From Aquibium carbonis (lineage in GTDB: Bacteria; Pseudomonadota; Alphaproteobacteria; Rhizobiales; Rhizobiaceae), in contig NZ_RWKW01000097.1 in assembly GCF_003970795.1 (NCBI RefSeq), positions 1 through 52,127 on the forward strand: a DNA stretch of 52,127 nucleotides, read 5' to 3'. Made by a program: the position numbers and the translations under genes. The notes below the pieces were generated by a model, which was given only the letters and a program-made list of their open reading frames with translations, was not told the origin of the DNA and did no database searches. Shown here piece after piece: positions 48,929 to 52,127 of the stretch (position 1 is the stretch's first letter; each line of letters opens with the position of its first letter).

Positions 48929-50200
48929 TTGCCGCCGCTCGACATTGCGATCTGCGGCGCGGGCCCGGCGGGCCTCGCGGCTGCGCTGTTCCTCCATCGG
49001 GCCGGGCATCGCGTCACCGTCTTCGAGCGTTTCGAAACCGCCAGGCCGCTGGGATCGGGGCTCATCCTTCAGCCGACCGGTTTGACGGTCCTGGGCGCGC
49101 TCGGGCTGCTGCCGGCGATGCTGGAGCTTGGAAGCCGCATCGAGCGGCTGCACGGCGCCGATGCTGCGACCGGACGCACGGTCCTCGACGTCCGCTACGC
49201 GTCCGGCCGCAACGGACGCTTCGGCCTCGCGGTTCACCGGGCGGCCCTGTTCGGCGTTCTTCACCGAGCGGTGGAGGCGGCTGGGCTGTCCATCGAGACC
49301 GGCCGTGACGTCGATGCCCTGGACGAAACCGGCCGGAAGCCACGCCTGGTCTACGCGGGCGGAACCCGGACGGTTTCCTTCGATCTGGTGGTCGACGCCA
49401 GCGGCGCCCGTTCGCGGTTGAAGCGCCACGTCGCTGTCGCATCGGAGCCGCGGGCGCTAGCCTATGGGGCGTTCTGGGCCTCGCTGGCCTGGCGCGGCGG
49501 TTTCGATCCGCATGCGCTCTCGCAGCGCTACCGGCAGGCCAGCGTGATGATCGGCGTGATGCCGATCGGCCGCGTCGCGGTAGGCGAGACGGATCAGGCG
49601 GCGTTCTTCTGGAGCCTCAAGCCCGACGACGCCGCCGCCGTGCAGGCGCGCGGGCTCGACGCCTGGAAGGACCGGGTGCGCTCCCTCTGGCCGGAAACGG
49701 AAGCTTGTCTCGGTCAGATCGACGGTTTCGAGCAGTTGACGCTCGCCCGCTACGGCCACCACACTTTGCACAGGCCGGCGGGACGTCGCCTCGCCGTGAT
49801 CGGCGACGCCGCGCACTCCACCAGTCCTCAACTGGGGCAGGGCGCCAACATGGCCCTGCTCGACGCCGCAGCACTCGCGCATGCGCTCGCCTCGACGGAC
49901 GACATCGCCGATGCGCTTGCGCGCTACTGCCAAGCCCGGCGTCTGCACGTGCGGCTGTTCCAGGCGCTCTCGCTGGCCTTCACGCCCTTTTACCAGTCGG
50001 ACTCGAGGCTGGTGCCGCTGCTGCGCGACACGCTCGTGTCCAGTGTCGCCCGGGTGCCGCCTGCACCCGCAATCCTGGCGGCGCTGGTGTCGGGCATGCT
50101 GGCGGACCCGCTGCGGCGCATCGGCCTTGCCGAACCGGATTGGTCCGTCGTTGCCGCTGCCACGGCCGCGCCGGCGCCCGATCGTCCGGCTCGCCCTTGA
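48929..50200 (+). CDS. FAD-dependent monooxygenase
   Basis: About 423 residues. IAICGAGPAGLAAALFLHRA is the dinucleotide-binding start; DGGG-like DASGARSRLKR and GDAAHSTSPQLGQGANMALL are the FAD-binding motifs of the aromatic hydroxylase group. It hydroxylates an aromatic or related substrate with NAD(P)H. The start is unclear: TTG at 48929 begins just before the fold, whereas ATG at 48869 would overlap the HxlR gene by 50 bases. A TetR regulator follows with a perfect palindrome in the gap. Confidence 0.83.
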   Translation: MPPLDIAICGAGPAGLAAALFLHRAGHRVTVFERFETARPLGSGLILQPTGLTVLGALGLLPAMLELGSRIERLHGADAATGRTVLDVRYASGRNGRFGLAVHRAALFGVLHRAVEAAGLSIETGRDVDALDETGRKPRLVYAGGTRTVSFDLVVDASGARSRLKRHVAVASEPRALAYGAFWASLAWRGGFDPHALSQRYRQASVMIGVMPIGRVAVGETDQAAFFWSLKPDDAAAVQARGLDAWKDRVRSLWPETEACLGQIDGFEQLTLARYGHHTLHRPAGRRLAVIGDAAHSTSPQLGQGANMALLDAAALAHALASTDDIADALARYCQARRLHVRLFQALSLAFTPFYQSDSRLVPLLRDTLVSSVARVPPAPAILAALVSGMLADPLRRIGLAEPDWSVVAAATAAPAPDRPARP

Positions 50201-50234
50201 CCCCGGTCGCGGGGGAGGATATTCACGCCGAACC

Positions 50235-50248
50235 GTACCGTACGGTAC
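50235..50248 (+). promoter_or_regulatory. Palindromic operator upstream of the TetR gene
   Basis: GTACCGTACGGTAC, a perfect 14-base palindrome, 26 bases before the TetR start. Size and place suit autorepression by the TetR protein, possibly with read-through control of nearby genes. Confidence 0.65.
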
Positions 50249-50273
50249 ACCCTTTCAGCCTTCAGGGACCAGC

Positions 50274-51984
<1,711 letters not shown>

Positions 51985-52011
51985 TCGACCGTTCCTTCGG
52001 TTCGAATGCAG

Positions 52012-52035
52012 ACGGGGCGCCGATGGGCGCCCCGT
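52012..52035 (+). terminator. ilvC terminator
   Basis: ACGGGGCGCC (52012-52021) and GGCGCCCCGT (52026-52035), a perfect 10-bp stem with a GATG tetraloop. Two T follow directly and a TTT lies a few bases on. The final 92 bases of the window (52036-52127) hold nothing recognisable. Confidence 0.75.
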
Positions 52036-52127
52036 TTCGCGTTTCGCGGAGGTTGCTTCGCTAGATGTCGTTGCTATGGAGGTTGTCCGTCCGAGGCTTG
52101 GATGGGAGGTTGTTGTTGCGACACGAC

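Overview
The window is a high-GC stretch of an alphaproteobacterial chromosome, most probably Rhizobiales (Hyphomicrobiales) of the Phyllobacteriaceae/Mesorhizobium kind. The evidence is DUF1236 proteins, an ATP12-type F1 assembly chaperone, a short class I IlvC, bacterial betaine-homocysteine methyltransferase, non-pyrrolysine MttB-like methyltransferases and small palindromic or heptameric intergenic repeats of the rhizobial type. No integrase, transposase, rRNA or CRISPR array was seen. The only RNA gene found is tRNA-Tyr(GUA).

Layout. 1-4.8 kb: an MttB-family methyltransferase cut by the window edge, cytochrome b561, a dienelactone hydrolase, a 4Fe-4S protein and a Phd/PIN toxin-antitoxin pair. 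4.9-10.7 kb: a class III cyclase with TPRs, an ECF sigma factor coupled to a membrane vWA protein, and an AraC regulator. 10.8-13.6 kb: three unrecognised exported proteins. 13.7-18.5 kb: betaine-homocysteine methyltransferase (bmt) preceded by a strong palindrome, a HTH regulator, a fatty acid desaturase, a periplasmic-binding-fold/SUKH fusion and a tiny membrane protein. 18.5-24.2 kb (minus strand): a NYN/OST-HTH protein, then the transcription unit MttB-like methyltransferase, DUF559 nuclease-like protein, dimethylglycine/sarcosine dehydrogenase. 24.3-25.1 kb: an AT-rich island with one orphan membrane protein.

25.2-33.6 kb: an MFS transporter, a HicAB locus whose hicA is frameshifted, a class III aminotransferase, an AhpD-like protein, valine-catabolic acyl-CoA dehydrogenase and 3-hydroxyisobutyrate dehydrogenase separated by heptamer arrays, tRNA-Tyr, and a flavodoxin. 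34-38.9 kb: a NarL-type two-component pair, a glycine-rich exported protein and two exported DUF1236-type proteins. 39-52.1 kb: mostly housekeeping or ordinary accessory genes (RluC-type pseudouridine synthase, EamA transporter, ATP12, polysaccharide deacetylase, LysE, RecD-like helicase, GT25, pdxJ, an NmrA/HxlR divergent pair, an FAD monooxygenase with a TetR regulator, ilvC).

The clearest functional theme is methylated-amine and one-carbon metabolism: two MttB-like proteins, a dimethylglycine/sarcosine dehydrogenase with a folate-binding GcvT half, and bmt would together strip methyl groups from glycine betaine-type osmolytes and feed methionine and folate pools. Branched-chain amino acid turnover is a second theme. 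The most unusual single gene is the PhnD-like/SUKH fusion at 16868-18196. The most system-like oddity is a DUF559 nuclease-family gene translationally coupled into the methylamine operon. All calls come from reading the sequence; no database search was run.
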